The notes beneath the pieces were generated by a model. That model ran no database searches and was not told where the DNA came from. It saw nothing but the letters and a program-made list of their open reading frames with translations. From positions 1 through 64,000 of the forward strand of contig DWYN01000058.1 in NCBI GenBank assembly GCA_019118645.1: a DNA stretch of 64,000 nucleotides. Direction: 5' to 3'. Below, piece after piece: positions 1 through 8,217 of the stretch. Position numbers and translations under genes: made by a program. Each line of letters starts with the position of its first letter. The first letter of the stretch is position 1. The stretch comes from Candidatus Blautia excrementipullorum (lineage in GTDB: Bacteria > Bacillota > Clostridia > Lachnospirales > Lachnospiraceae).

Positions 1-1814
1 CGGCTTTCCTCAGAGAGCATCATCATTGCGGAAACTCCGTCGTTTTTCAGGTTTTCCACCTTTACTTCCAGTTTTTCCTTATTTAAATTCTTACGGAAAA
101 GCTCTGTCAGCGTCTTTGCCGTCTCTTCATCCGCTGCGCCTTCTCCCTTCAGCTCTTCTGTCAGATCCGCGTCAATTCTCTTGAACTGAATCGTCTGATC
201 CTTCTGTTCCAGATGAGAAATAAAGGGCGCGTCAATATTATGAGAAAGAATCACGGCGTCTTTGCCGGCCTCTTTAAACATATTGATATACTGGCTCTGC
301 TGCACCGGATCCGTCACATAGAAGATCGTTACCTTTTCCGGCTCCTTCTTCTCATCGCTCTTATCTTTCTCAGAGTTCTCTCCGGATTCTTCTTTTTTCT
401 CTTCCGTATCTTCCGTCTTCTCTTCCTGGGGCTTGTTTGCCTCTATGCAGTCTTTCAGCGTCAGATATTTGTCGTCCAGATCCTTAAACAGAATATAATC
501 ATGGAGCTTTTCTGCGAATTTGCTGTCCTTGATACATCCATATTTAATGAACGGGCTGATGTCATCCCAATATTTTTCATAAGACTCACGGTCTGTCTTG
601 CACATTCCTGTAAGCTTATCAGCTACCTTCTTGGAAATATATTCCGCTATCTTCTGAACAAATCCGTCATTCTGCAGAGCGCTTCTTGATACGTTCAGCG
701 GAAGATCCGGGCAGTCAATAACACCTTTCAGCAGAAGAAGGAATTCCGGAATCACTTCCTTGATATTATCAGCGATAAACACCTGATTGTTGTACAGCTT
801 TATCGTTCCCTCTATGGAATCGTACTCTGTATTAATCTTGGGGAAGTAAAGAATTCCCTTCAGGTTGAACGGGTAATCCATATTCAGATGGATCCAGAAC
901 AGCGGCTCACGATAATCCATGAATACTTTCCGGTAGAACTCTTTGTATTCTTCATCGGTGCATTCATTGGGGTGTTTCATCCACAGCGGGTGAGGATCAC
1001 TCAGGGAAACAGGACGCTTGTTAATTTTCACCCTGTCTCTGGCAGGAGATACTTCCACAACTTCCTTCTCACCGTTTTCGTTTTCCTTCTCCTCTGTTTT
1101 TGCGTCTTCGTGAATGTGTTCTACAACAACATCATCCTCGCGCAGGTCGGCTTCATCAATGGTTTCATATTCCTGTTCTGCATTTTCCTTGGAAAGATAA
1201 ATATTTACCGGCATAAAGGAACAGTATTTTTCAATCACCTCACGCATACGGTATTCATTGCAGAACTCCAGGCTCTCCTCGTTCAGAAACAGCGTAATTT
1301 CCGTACCCACTGTGTTCTTGCTGCCGTCTGAAATGTCATATTCTGTACCGCCGTCACAGGTCCAGTGCACCGGCACAGATCCCTCTTTATAGGATAAGGT
1401 ATCAATATGAACTTCATCAGCAACCATAAATGCGGAATAGAAGCCCAGACCAAAATGACCGATCATCTGATCATCTGTGGTCTTATCTTTATATTTTTCC
1501 AGAAATTCCGTTGCACCGGAAAAAGCGATCTGGGTAATATACTCCTCTACTTCATCCGCTGTCATACCGATACCATTATCGATAAATTTCAGGGTCTTCT
1601 CTTCAGAATTGACAATCACCTGAATGGCCGGCTTATAATTCTCCGGGAAGGTATATTCGCCCATCACTTCAAGCTTTTTCAGCTTTGTAATTGCATCGCA
1701 TCCATTTGAAATCATCTCTCTGGCAAAAATATCGTGATCGGAATAAAGCCATTTTTTTATAATCGGAAAAATATTTTCACTATTAATTGACAAACTGCCA
1801 TGTTTTGCTGGCAT
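1..1814 (-). CDS. htpG: HtpG (Hsp90) molecular chaperone, 3' end outside window
   Basis: ATP-dependent cytosolic Hsp90-family chaperone. The visible 604 codons carry the GHKL ATPase signature: EMISN near residues 33-37, DNGIGM at 79-84 and the glycine lid GHFGLGFYS at 119-127, followed by the middle domain. Two highly charged Glu/Lys stretches are present, one in the N-middle linker and one near residue 500, typical of clostridial HtpG. The start is ATG at 1814, preceded by AAAGGAG. The C-terminal dimerisation part is cut off by the window edge. It is the only gene behind the CIRCE/promoter pair at 1855-1917, so HrcA control is inferred. Confidence 0.97.
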   Translation of the reverse strand, partial: MPAKHGSLSINSENIFPIIKKWLYSDHDIFAREMISNGCDAITKLKKLEVMGEYTFPENYKPAIQVIVNSEEKTLKFIDNGIGMTADEVEEYITQIAFSGATEFLEKYKDKTTDDQMIGHFGLGFYSAFMVADEVHIDTLSYKEGSVPVHWTCDGGTEYDISDGSKNTVGTEITLFLNEESLEFCNEYRMREVIEKYCSFMPVNIYLSKENAEQEYETIDEADLREDDVVVEHIHEDAKTEEKENENGEKEVVEVSPARDRVKINKRPVSLSDPHPLWMKHPNECTDEEYKEFYRKVFMDYREPLFWIHLNMDYPFNLKGILYFPKINTEYDSIEGTIKLYNNQVFIADNIKEVIPEFLLLLKGVIDCPDLPLNVSRSALQNDGFVQKIAEYISKKVADKLTGMCKTDRESYEKYWDDISPFIKYGCIKDSKFAEKLHDYILFKDLDDKYLTLKDCIEANKPQEEKTEDTEEKKEESGENSEKDKSDEKKEPEKVTIFYVTDPVQQSQYINMFKEAGKDAVILSHNIDAPFISHLEQKDQTIQFKRIDADLTEELKGEGAADEETAKTLTELFRKNLNKEKLEVKVENLKNDGVSAMMMLSEES

Positions 1815-1854
1815 ATGATCCACTCTCCTTTGTTCTTATCAATTTCTGTTTTAT

Positions 1855-1883
1855 ATAGTAATACCCTTTTCTCAAAAAGTCAA
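1855..1883 (-). promoter_or_regulatory. htpG promoter
   Basis: On the minus strand, -35 TTGACT (1883-1878), a 17-base spacer, and -10 TACTAT (1860-1855). It lies about 40 bases upstream of the htpG start, immediately downstream of the CIRCE element, and fits a vegetative sigma-A promoter. Confidence 0.75.
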
Positions 1884-1890
1884 GAAAAAA

Positions 1891-1917
1891 TTAGCACTCA
1901 TCTAAAATGAGTGCTAA
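1891..1917. promoter_or_regulatory. CIRCE element (HrcA operator)
   Basis: Perfect TTAGCACTC-N9-GAGTGCTAA inverted repeat with the canonical 9-base spacer. It ends seven bases before the htpG -35 box. CIRCE is the binding site of the heat-shock repressor HrcA; here it can only act on htpG, because the gene on the other side ends, rather than begins, at this point. Confidence 0.95.
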
Positions 1918-1944
1918 TATTTTAAATTTTATTCATTTCCGCAT

Positions 1945-4900
1945 CTATTTTTTTCTTCTCCGGTAAACCAGAATTCCGCCAATCACCACGACCGCCGCCA
2001 CAAGAATAATCACAAACGGCAGAATCGGGGTGCTGTCTCCTGTCTTTACAGCATTTCTCCGGTTTGCCGCAGGAGTCAGATCCAGTCCCGGCGCGGTTAC
2101 CTTTGCCTTAGATATGCGGAAGGGAACCTGTTTGATGTCTGATCCGTCTGCATCTGTCCAGCTGTTTCCATTGTACTGCTGAAGTTTAAAAACAACCTTC
2201 AAAGTATAGTCACCGCTCTGAGCCATTCCAAAGGAGGCCGTATATGGAGCCGCCGTCCATGTATTTGTATTGATTACCGTCCAGTTCCGCGGTATATAGC
2301 GGGTGTCTCCTTTTCTTGGGGCAGTATTGTCCATGCCTGCTCCCACAGCGGTAAAGGAAATCCTGGATTGTGTCGTATACACGCCGTTATACTCAATTCC
2401 GGATATATAATTATCCTCTGCGGAAACTTTTTTCGGAGAATAGGCATTCACGCTTACCTGAATATACGCAGCAAGCGTCAGCTGATTATTGTTGTCCACT
2501 CCATCCGGAAGGGAAACAGCGCCACGAATGCGGAAGTTCTGGGCTTCGGTACTGGAAACGTCATAGCTGCAGTTCTCAACATCCCACACCACGGAAGCTT
2601 TCATATTTCCTGAAGTGGTTTCTATCACTACAGTTGACGGAAGCTTCAGAGACTGGGCATCTTTCTTTGTTCCGTTGGGAAGCCCTGTCACTGCTGACGG
2701 CTGCTGGATTTTCGTGACTGTCGCCGTTCCTTTGATTACCTGAAAGCTTACCACAAGACTGGTTTCCGCCTGTTCCGAGGCAATCCGGATGGTTTCTTCG
2801 TAGCTGTTCACAGTCAGTCCGGTCTTCGGGCGCACGGTAAAGCTGACTGAAGCGCCCGGCTGAAGCACGAGGCTTGACGGATCCACCGTGTCGATGTCAA
2901 AATTCGATGCGGAGGGCTGTGTCAGCGTTTCCGTCATGTTTCCGTTATTTGTAACCGTAAACTGCTGAGCCTCTATCTCTCCGTATCCCTCCTTCGCGCT
3001 GGAAAATTCCAAAGATGACGGAGCTGCCGTAATGCTGTGAGTTACCGCTTCCACTGCAAATCTGGCTGTAATCTCTATCTCTGTTCCCGCACTGCCGTCT
3101 GCGATCAAAAAGCTCTCCTCATAGCTGCCCGCTGCCAGTCCTGTTTTCGGGCGGACAATAAAGGAAGTTGTGCCTCCCTGAGCTCCTATCGTTTCGTCTG
3201 CCAGAACAGCGTCAAAATACTGCGCTTCCTCTTTTCCCACTACAGACCAGCTCAGATCTGCATCGCCGTTCCCGGTGTTTGTAATCGTTACGGACTTGGA
3301 AGCAGGCGCTTCCGTATACTCTTCCGAAGCAGTTCCAAAATCCAGTTCTGACGCATCTGCCTCAATCTGTCCTGTCTTTTCCGGTTCCGGTGTCGGAGAT
3401 GCTGTCGGTTCCGGCGTCGGAGAAACTGTTGCTTCCGGCAGAACTGTTGTTACCGGAACGGCAAGCAGCTCACTGCTGTCGGCTGTGTCAGAAAAGCTGA
3501 GCTTGTCATCGTAAGTTTTTCCCGGTTCCAGGCTGCCGGCAGCGGGACTTACCGTAAATTCAAAGGAGGCTCCCGCTTCCAGTGTCACCGAATCAGAAGG
3601 GGTCACCGTTACCGTTCCTGCCATTGCAGACGCTTTCAGAGTAACCGCCTGGGTTCCGTTATTCGTCACTGTCACCGTCTGGCTTTCTGTTCCGGCAAAA
3701 TTCAGCTCTTCCTGGTCTGCCTGCAGTTCAGCCCCGGCTGCTTCTTCCTCTTCCACTGTCATTTTAGCCGTAAAGGAAGCCTGAGCGCCTTCTTCACTTA
3801 CATATGTGATGGTATCTTCGTAAGTTCCGGGCTCCGTTCCCGCTCTCGGACCTATCCAGAGCTCTGCGCTCTCTCCCGGCTCCAGAGGTTCTTCGATATC
3901 CTGTACTACAAAATGTTCCGGACTGATTGACGTAAAATTCAGCGTTCCCGTTCCCGTATTCTTCACAGTCACGTACTGGCCTTCATTTTCATCCTCTTCA
4001 CCTGAAACCACCGTTCCGAAATCCAGAACTCCGGATCCGTCCTCCGTGGCGGCTTCCGCCAGATAAGACACGTCCTGATTGTCCGTTCCGGCATCTTCCG
4101 TCCCGCCGTTTTCTTCCACCGGAATTTCATCTTCCTCCGCTGCGGGTATGCTTCCAAGGGCTTCCGTCCCGGCTCCTTCCGCCTCAGTCTCAGACAAAAG
4201 CACCTCTTCCTCGCCGGCTGTTTCTTCAGTTTCTTCAGATTCTGTTGTATCGTCTGCCAGCTCTTCATAGTAGGTTTCATCCTCCGTTGCAGCAGGTATT
4301 CCTCCTATTTCCTCTGTGCCGGCTTCCTCTGTCCCCTCATAATCCCCCTCTGTTTCTTCATTCAGGGGCTCCTCCTGTCCCCCGGTCTCTTCTGTATATT
4401 GGGCGTCTTCTGTATATTCTTCCACATCCGTCTCTCCGGACGGCGTCTCTGCGGCGTTTTCCTCCGCCGGTTCAGAATCCGGAACGCTTTCTTCCGGGAG
4501 ATACTCTTCCGGTTCCTCGGTTTCCGTCCCTTCGGAATCCTCATCCGTCTCTCCGGACGGTACTTCCGCTGATTCCGTCTGCTCCGAAGCTGCGGTTTCA
4601 CCGGTTTCCGCTTCTTCCTGAGCCGGCTGTGTCTGATTCAGAGCAGCCGCCTCCTCCGCAGTAATCACATAATCGGTAGCCGCCTTCAGCGTGCCGGAAA
4701 CGCCTTTTTCCTCCAGCCCTGTAATTGTAAGGACAATTTTGCTTCCAACATCGTCCTGCACAACCGTGTAGCTCTTTTCCTTGCTGAGCTCCTTCGTTTC
4801 TTCCTGTCCGTCTGTTTTGCGGGACCATACATAGCTGATGCTGTCATCCGCCAGCCCTTCCGGCTTCACTTCTTTCAGATCTGCATTCAGCGTGCTTCCC

Positions 4901-5031
4901 GCCGCTGCCGTTCCGGTAATTTTCAGCTGCCCCTCCAACGCAGCCGGCGCTGCAGCAAAAACAGTCGATGGAAGCAGGGATAATGTCATAAAAATCGACA
5001 TAATGATTGCTGTAATTCTTTTTTCCCTCAT
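1945..5031 (-). CDS. Secreted cell-surface protein with repeated choice-of-anchor-D/Ig-like domains
   Basis: A 1028-residue protein whose function is not recognised. It has a signal peptide (cleavage near residue 26, after VFA), a Glu/Thr/Ser-rich, strongly acidic low-complexity stalk (about 130-330), four similar beta-sandwich repeats of about 95 residues (roughly 340-435, 440-535, 560-655 and 665-760; each contains a V-T-N-x-G strand and an L-x-P-G turn), and a Pro/Thr linker (PTPEP type) before the third repeat. A group-4 Ig-like segment follows (about 765-870), then an unassigned region. The C-terminus has KTGD, a hydrophobic helix and a YRRRKK tail, resembling a degenerate sortase signal without the Leu-Pro of LPXTG. 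RBS AAGGAGG precedes the ATG. Covalent wall anchoring is inferred. Confidence 0.85.
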   Translation of the reverse strand: MREKRITAIIMSIFMTLSLLPSTVFAAAPAALEGQLKITGTAAAGSTLNADLKEVKPEGLADDSISYVWSRKTDGQEETKELSKEKSYTVVQDDVGSKIVLTITGLEEKGVSGTLKAATDYVITAEEAAALNQTQPAQEEAETGETAASEQTESAEVPSGETDEDSEGTETEEPEEYLPEESVPDSEPAEENAAETPSGETDVEEYTEDAQYTEETGGQEEPLNEETEGDYEGTEEAGTEEIGGIPAATEDETYYEELADDTTESEETEETAGEEEVLLSETEAEGAGTEALGSIPAAEEDEIPVEENGGTEDAGTDNQDVSYLAEAATEDGSGVLDFGTVVSGEEDENEGQYVTVKNTGTGTLNFTSISPEHFVVQDIEEPLEPGESAELWIGPRAGTEPGTYEDTITYVSEEGAQASFTAKMTVEEEEAAGAELQADQEELNFAGTESQTVTVTNNGTQAVTLKASAMAGTVTVTPSDSVTLEAGASFEFTVSPAAGSLEPGKTYDDKLSFSDTADSSELLAVPVTTVLPEATVSPTPEPTASPTPEPEKTGQIEADASELDFGTASEEYTEAPASKSVTITNTGNGDADLSWSVVGKEEAQYFDAVLADETIGAQGGTTSFIVRPKTGLAAGSYEESFLIADGSAGTEIEITARFAVEAVTHSITAAPSSLEFSSAKEGYGEIEAQQFTVTNNGNMTETLTQPSASNFDIDTVDPSSLVLQPGASVSFTVRPKTGLTVNSYEETIRIASEQAETSLVVSFQVIKGTATVTKIQQPSAVTGLPNGTKKDAQSLKLPSTVVIETTSGNMKASVVWDVENCSYDVSSTEAQNFRIRGAVSLPDGVDNNNQLTLAAYIQVSVNAYSPKKVSAEDNYISGIEYNGVYTTQSRISFTAVGAGMDNTAPRKGDTRYIPRNWTVINTNTWTAAPYTASFGMAQSGDYTLKVVFKLQQYNGNSWTDADGSDIKQVPFRISKAKVTAPGLDLTPAANRRNAVKTGDSTPILPFVIILVAAVVVIGGILVYRRRKK

Positions 5032-5155
5032 AAGTCATCCTCCTTTTCGGCATCCTGCAGCTCCCCTGCATTCACCTCTATTTCCAGATATTTCTTCATC
5101 AGGACGTTTCCTTCAGAAAAGAATTCCTTGCCGGAATTCTCTTTTAAGTGTCTTT

Positions 5156-5185
5156 ATTATATCACAGGAGGCATAGCCTATGTAA
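5156..5185 (-). promoter_or_regulatory. Probable promoter of the surface protein gene
   Basis: -10 TATAAT (5161-5156) with a weaker -35 TTACAT (5185-5180) at an 18-base spacing. It leaves a leader of about 120 bases before the ATG at 5031. Confidence 0.5.
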
Positions 5186-5218
5186 TTTCTATTTTCCTGA
5201 CGCTGTTCCGCCTCTCTT

Positions 5219-5476
5219 TTACCCTTCTACAATCAGATAGCCGCCGGAAGGAAGAGCAAAAACTTCCGCCGCCTCCTTCAGCTCTTCGTCGGACATTCCC
5301 TCTACATCGGCTCCTGCCTCGTCCAGATATCTCCGGACCTCTTTCAGGGTGCGGACCTCAGCCGCCATGCATTCCTCCAGGAACTCCTCTGCTTCCTCCA
5401 AAGTCTCTGCCACCGGTTCGTCGAACAGACGGCCCTGTTCTTTCAGAAATGTCTGTATTCCTTCTTTACTGTACAT
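5219..5476 (-). CDS. Small acidic conserved hypothetical protein
   Basis: 85 residues, Glu/Leu-rich and predicted mainly helical, ending in GGYLIVEG. No family is recognised. Its ATG (5476) overlaps the end of the upstream HAD phosphatase gene by 11 bases, so it is probably translationally coupled and last in the maf-gph-cof operon. It has no signal peptide or membrane segment, so it should be cytosolic. Confidence 0.7.
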   Translation of the reverse strand: MYSKEGIQTFLKEQGRLFDEPVAETLEEAEEFLEECMAAEVRTLKEVRRYLDEAGADVEGMSDEELKEAAEVFALPSGGYLIVEG

Positions 5477-6281
5477 GCCTGAGCACCTCCTCTATATTTC
5501 CTTTCCTTCTGATCAGCTCCTCCAGTACAGGCTCAACGCGTTCCGCAATATAGGACGCCGCCTCCCTCACTCCCTGCTTTGCATGCTTCATGGCAAAACT
5601 GTAGGGAGTAGATTTGATCATTTCAATGTCATTGTATTCATCGCCGAATACCACACACTCTTCCGGACGGATTCCCAGTCGTTTCTGATATTCCCGCAGT
5701 CCTCTGGCTTTATTTGTCCCGAAAGGAATAAAATCCACCCAGGCAACTCCCGAGGTCACCACTGTGCACCGGTCCGAAAATCGTTCTTTCCAGTATCGGA
5801 TGGAATCCTCCTGCACGCCCTCTCTCTCATATACTGCAAGCTTCATGCACGGCTCTGTGATTTCATCAAAACTGCTGATAACTTTTGAATCTGTTTTCAC
5901 CACCTCGGTCATCAGCTTCAGATAGTGCTGCGTTTTGGGCATGATATAGTAATAGTCTTTTGCCGCCCAGGAAAATTCCGCCCCCTCTTTTTCGTATATC
6001 GCCTCCGCAATCTCTCTGGCCAGGACCGGATCAAACTGATCCTGATAAAGCACCCTGCCGTTCTCTACCGCCATCGCTCCATTTTCGCAAATAAAGGCCA
6101 TATCCTCCAGAACCGGGGCGAAGAGTCTCCTCATGTTCGGATACTGACGGCCGCTGGCGGCCACAAACAGAATTTTATTTTCTTTTAATTTCCGGATCAG
6201 AGGGAATACTTCTTCCGGCAGAGACTGAGCTCCGTTCAGAAGAAGCGTGCCGTCAAGATCGCTTGCCACTAATTTTATCAT
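5466..6281 (-). CDS. Cof-type HAD-superfamily phosphatase
   Basis: Cytosolic haloacid-dehalogenase phosphatase of the Cof/YbiV class IIB type, which usually acts on small sugar phosphates or nucleotides; the substrate cannot be read from sequence. Motif I DLDGTL lies at the N-terminus (nucleophile Asp), and the motif IV GDEYNDIEM lies near the C-terminus. The start was set at the ATG at 6281 because GAGGAG sits 7 bases upstream; ATGs at 6287 and 6329 have poor spacing. That gives 271 residues, normal for the family. It overlaps the preceding phosphatase gene by 29 bases. Confidence 0.9.
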   Translation of the reverse strand: MIKLVASDLDGTLLLNGAQSLPEEVFPLIRKLKENKILFVAASGRQYPNMRRLFAPVLEDMAFICENGAMAVENGRVLYQDQFDPVLAREIAEAIYEKEGAEFSWAAKDYYYIMPKTQHYLKLMTEVVKTDSKVISSFDEITEPCMKLAVYEREGVQEDSIRYWKERFSDRCTVVTSGVAWVDFIPFGTNKARGLREYQKRLGIRPEECVVFGDEYNDIEMIKSTPYSFAMKHAKQGVREAASYIAERVEPVLEELIRRKGNIEEVLRHVQ

Positions 6282-6939
6282 GTTCATACTCCTCATAAAT
6301 ATACAGTAATTCTCCCGGATTTCCCGCAACCGTATCTGCTCCGCTGCTCTCCAGCTCCTGTCTGTCGCGGAATCCCCACAATGCGCCTATCGTATACATG
6401 CCCGCTGCTTTTCCTGTTTCCATGTCTGTTCTTGTATCGCCTACATACATGCATTCTTCCGGAGAGACCCCGAATGTCTCCGCCGCCTTCAGCGGAGCGT
6501 CCGGCGCCGGTTTTCTCCGGATTCTGTCGCTTTGTCCGATAACAAGATCCAGCTTATCTCCAAAAAGCTGGCGGATGACTTTTACCGCCGCTTCATGAGG
6601 CTTGTTGGAACATACCGCCAGATACAGGCCTCTTTTTTTCAGTTCTGTCAGAATCTCCGGAATCCCGCTGTAAGGCTTCACCTTATACAGCGGATCCTCA
6701 TCAAACATTTTCCGGTACAGGCTCCGCGCCTCCTCAAAATGAACAAGCTCCGGATCCCCGGCATCCTTCAGGCAGCGGCGTATCAGCATATCCGCCCCCT
6801 CTCCGCTGTAATACCGGAAATTATCCACAGGAAGCTCCCTGAGGCCAAACTTCTTCATAATTTTGTTTGCCACACTTGCCATGGATTCCAGAGTATCCGC
6901 CAGCGTACCGTCAAGATCAAAAATGAATGCTCTGATCAT
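6253..6939 (-). CDS. HAD phosphatase, phosphoglycolate phosphatase-like
   Basis: 228-residue HAD hydrolase of the Gph/PGP type. FDLDGTLAD (about 7-15) supplies the nucleophile and acid/base Asp pair, SNKP near 116 is motif II, and GDTRTDMETG near 168 is motif IV, with a helical cap between motifs I and II. Phosphoglycolate is the commonest substrate, but related enzymes cleave pyrophosphate or nucleotides, so specificity is open. The ATG at 6939 has GAGGA upstream, and the gene overlaps the end of maf by 23 bases. Confidence 0.9.
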   Translation of the reverse strand: MIRAFIFDLDGTLADTLESMASVANKIMKKFGLRELPVDNFRYYSGEGADMLIRRCLKDAGDPELVHFEEARSLYRKMFDEDPLYKVKPYSGIPEILTELKKRGLYLAVCSNKPHEAAVKVIRQLFGDKLDLVIGQSDRIRRKPAPDAPLKAAETFGVSPEECMYVGDTRTDMETGKAAGMYTIGALWGFRDRQELESSGADTVAGNPGELLYIYEEYEHDKISGKRS

Positions 6940-7537
6940 CTTTTTCCTCCATGTCCTCTCTCAGTTCAATGCCCAGTTTTTTTGCTTCGTAAAACAGTCT
7001 TCCCACCGGAAGGCCCACAACATTGGAATACTCTCCGCAGATTGCTTTTACGTAGATGCCGAACCTGCCCTGGATGCCGTAGCTTCCGGCCTTATCCGCA
7101 GGCTCTCCGCTGCTCACGTAGTTTCTGATCTCCCGATCCGATACGGGATAGAAAGTGACATCTGTGCATTCCGCAAATGTGGTTTCCTTCCACTCTCCCT
7201 CCCGGTATTCCAGAACTGTCACCCCTGTATAGACCTGGTGAGTGTTTCCCTGGAGCATTTTCAGCGTTTCCGCAGCGTCCTCCTCATCCCGGGGCTTGCC
7301 AAGTATTTTCCCCTGAAAAGCCACAATGGTATCCGCTCCCAGAATTACAGTCCCCTCCTCTGCGGAAAAAACCGCCTGGAACGCTTTCTGCCGGGACAGT
7401 TCTTTTACAATCGACTCCGGGTCCTGACTGGTAATTACTTCCTCTCCATTTCCAGGGCGGACTTCAAAAACTACTCCTGCATGTTCCAAAAGCTCCCTGC
7501 GTCTTGGCGAAGCGGAAGCAAGTATTATTTTTCTCAT
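6917..7537 (-). CDS. maf: Maf-family nucleotide pyrophosphatase
   Basis: Maf/YhdE-type house-cleaning nucleoside triphosphate pyrophosphatase, which hydrolyses dTTP/UTP or modified NTPs in the cytosol. ASASPRRRELL (7-17) is the substrate-binding signature, GADTIV near 68-73 supplies the catalytic Asp, and GKPRDEEDA follows. The length of 206 is normal. It is the first gene of an overlapping operon with two HAD phosphatases and a small acidic protein, a plausible nucleotide or sugar-phosphate damage-control set (inference). It has its own promoter at 7573-7601. Confidence 0.95.
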   Translation of the reverse strand: MRKIILASASPRRRELLEHAGVVFEVRPGNGEEVITSQDPESIVKELSRQKAFQAVFSAEEGTVILGADTIVAFQGKILGKPRDEEDAAETLKMLQGNTHQVYTGVTVLEYREGEWKETTFAECTDVTFYPVSDREIRNYVSSGEPADKAGSYGIQGRFGIYVKAICGEYSNVVGLPVGRLFYEAKKLGIELREDMEEKDDQSIHF

Positions 7538-7572
7538 AGATTTCTTCAGTCCTTTTTGTCATTTTCTGTTAC

Positions 7573-7601
7573 AGTATACCCTGTCGCAGAAAAATCCGCA
7601 A
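7573..7601 (-). promoter_or_regulatory. Promoter of the maf operon
   Basis: -35 TTGCGG (7601-7596), 17-base spacer, -10 TATACT (7578-7573), about 35 bases before the maf ATG. The rest of the 7538-7761 divergent gap holds only a possible TACAAT -10 (7696-7701) for the plus-strand gene. Confidence 0.65.
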
Positions 7602-7761
7602 TCTGGAATTCGCAAATTCATTGTAAAAAAACAACACGGAAAAATCATTTGACAGATTACTTAGATTCCCCCTTTCCTTTTAGTCCGAAAAGTAGTACAA
7701 TAATACCAGATATTTTGAAAAGAATGGCCTGCCGGCCAAAAACTGAAAGGAGCAGCATATT

Positions 7762-8139
7762 ATGGCAAAAATGAATAAATATTGGGGATTTGTGGCTGTA
7801 GGTGCGGCTGCGGCGGCTGTTGCAGGCGCTGTTGCAGCTATGGCGCTGAAGAAGAAACCTATGGATGATTACGATTTCGATGACTATGATTTTGATGATG
7901 ATTTTGAAGACGACTTAGAGGACGGCCCGTCCTCCTCTGAGGGAAAAAAATCTTCTGAAGATTCCTCCGAGGACTTCGCTTCCTGGGAAGAAAGCGAGGA
8001 CAATGGGGAAAGAACATCCGGTGAGACCGAAGATGACGCAGAAGAGGATCTTGAAGAAACTGTTGAAAAAACCGCCGATGCTTCCGATGCCGAAAAAGTT
8101 CTGGATGAAGAACTCGAAAGCGGCTCTGAAGAAAAATAA
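7762..8139 (+). CDS. Small membrane-anchored acidic low-complexity protein
   Basis: 125 residues. An N-terminal Ala/Val/Gly-rich hydrophobic segment (about 9-29) with flanking lysines is followed by about 95 residues almost entirely Asp, Glu and Ser, including YDFDDYDFDD. It looks like a membrane anchor with an unstructured, strongly negative tail; whether the tail faces in or out is unclear. The function is unknown. AAAGGAG precedes the ATG. It is monocistronic, convergent with glnS, and ends in a strong shared terminator. Confidence 0.75.
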   Translation: MAKMNKYWGFVAVGAAAAAVAGAVAAMALKKKPMDDYDFDDYDFDDDFEDDLEDGPSSSEGKKSSEDSSEDFASWEESEDNGERTSGETEDDAEEDLEETVEKTADASDAEKVLDEELESGSEEK

Positions 8140-8170
8140 ACAACAGGCACTGCCGTATGAATTTTTTATA

Positions 8171-8213
8171 AACGGAAAAGCCGCCGGACCAAAACACCGG
8201 CGGCTTTTTCCGT
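8171..8213. terminator. Bidirectional intrinsic terminator
   Basis: Long GC-rich hairpin with GCCGCCGG arms and a short A-rich loop, flanked by A-run and T-run on opposite sides, between the convergent acidic-protein gene and glnS. It should stop transcription from both directions. Confidence 0.9.
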
Positions 8214-8217
8214 TCTG

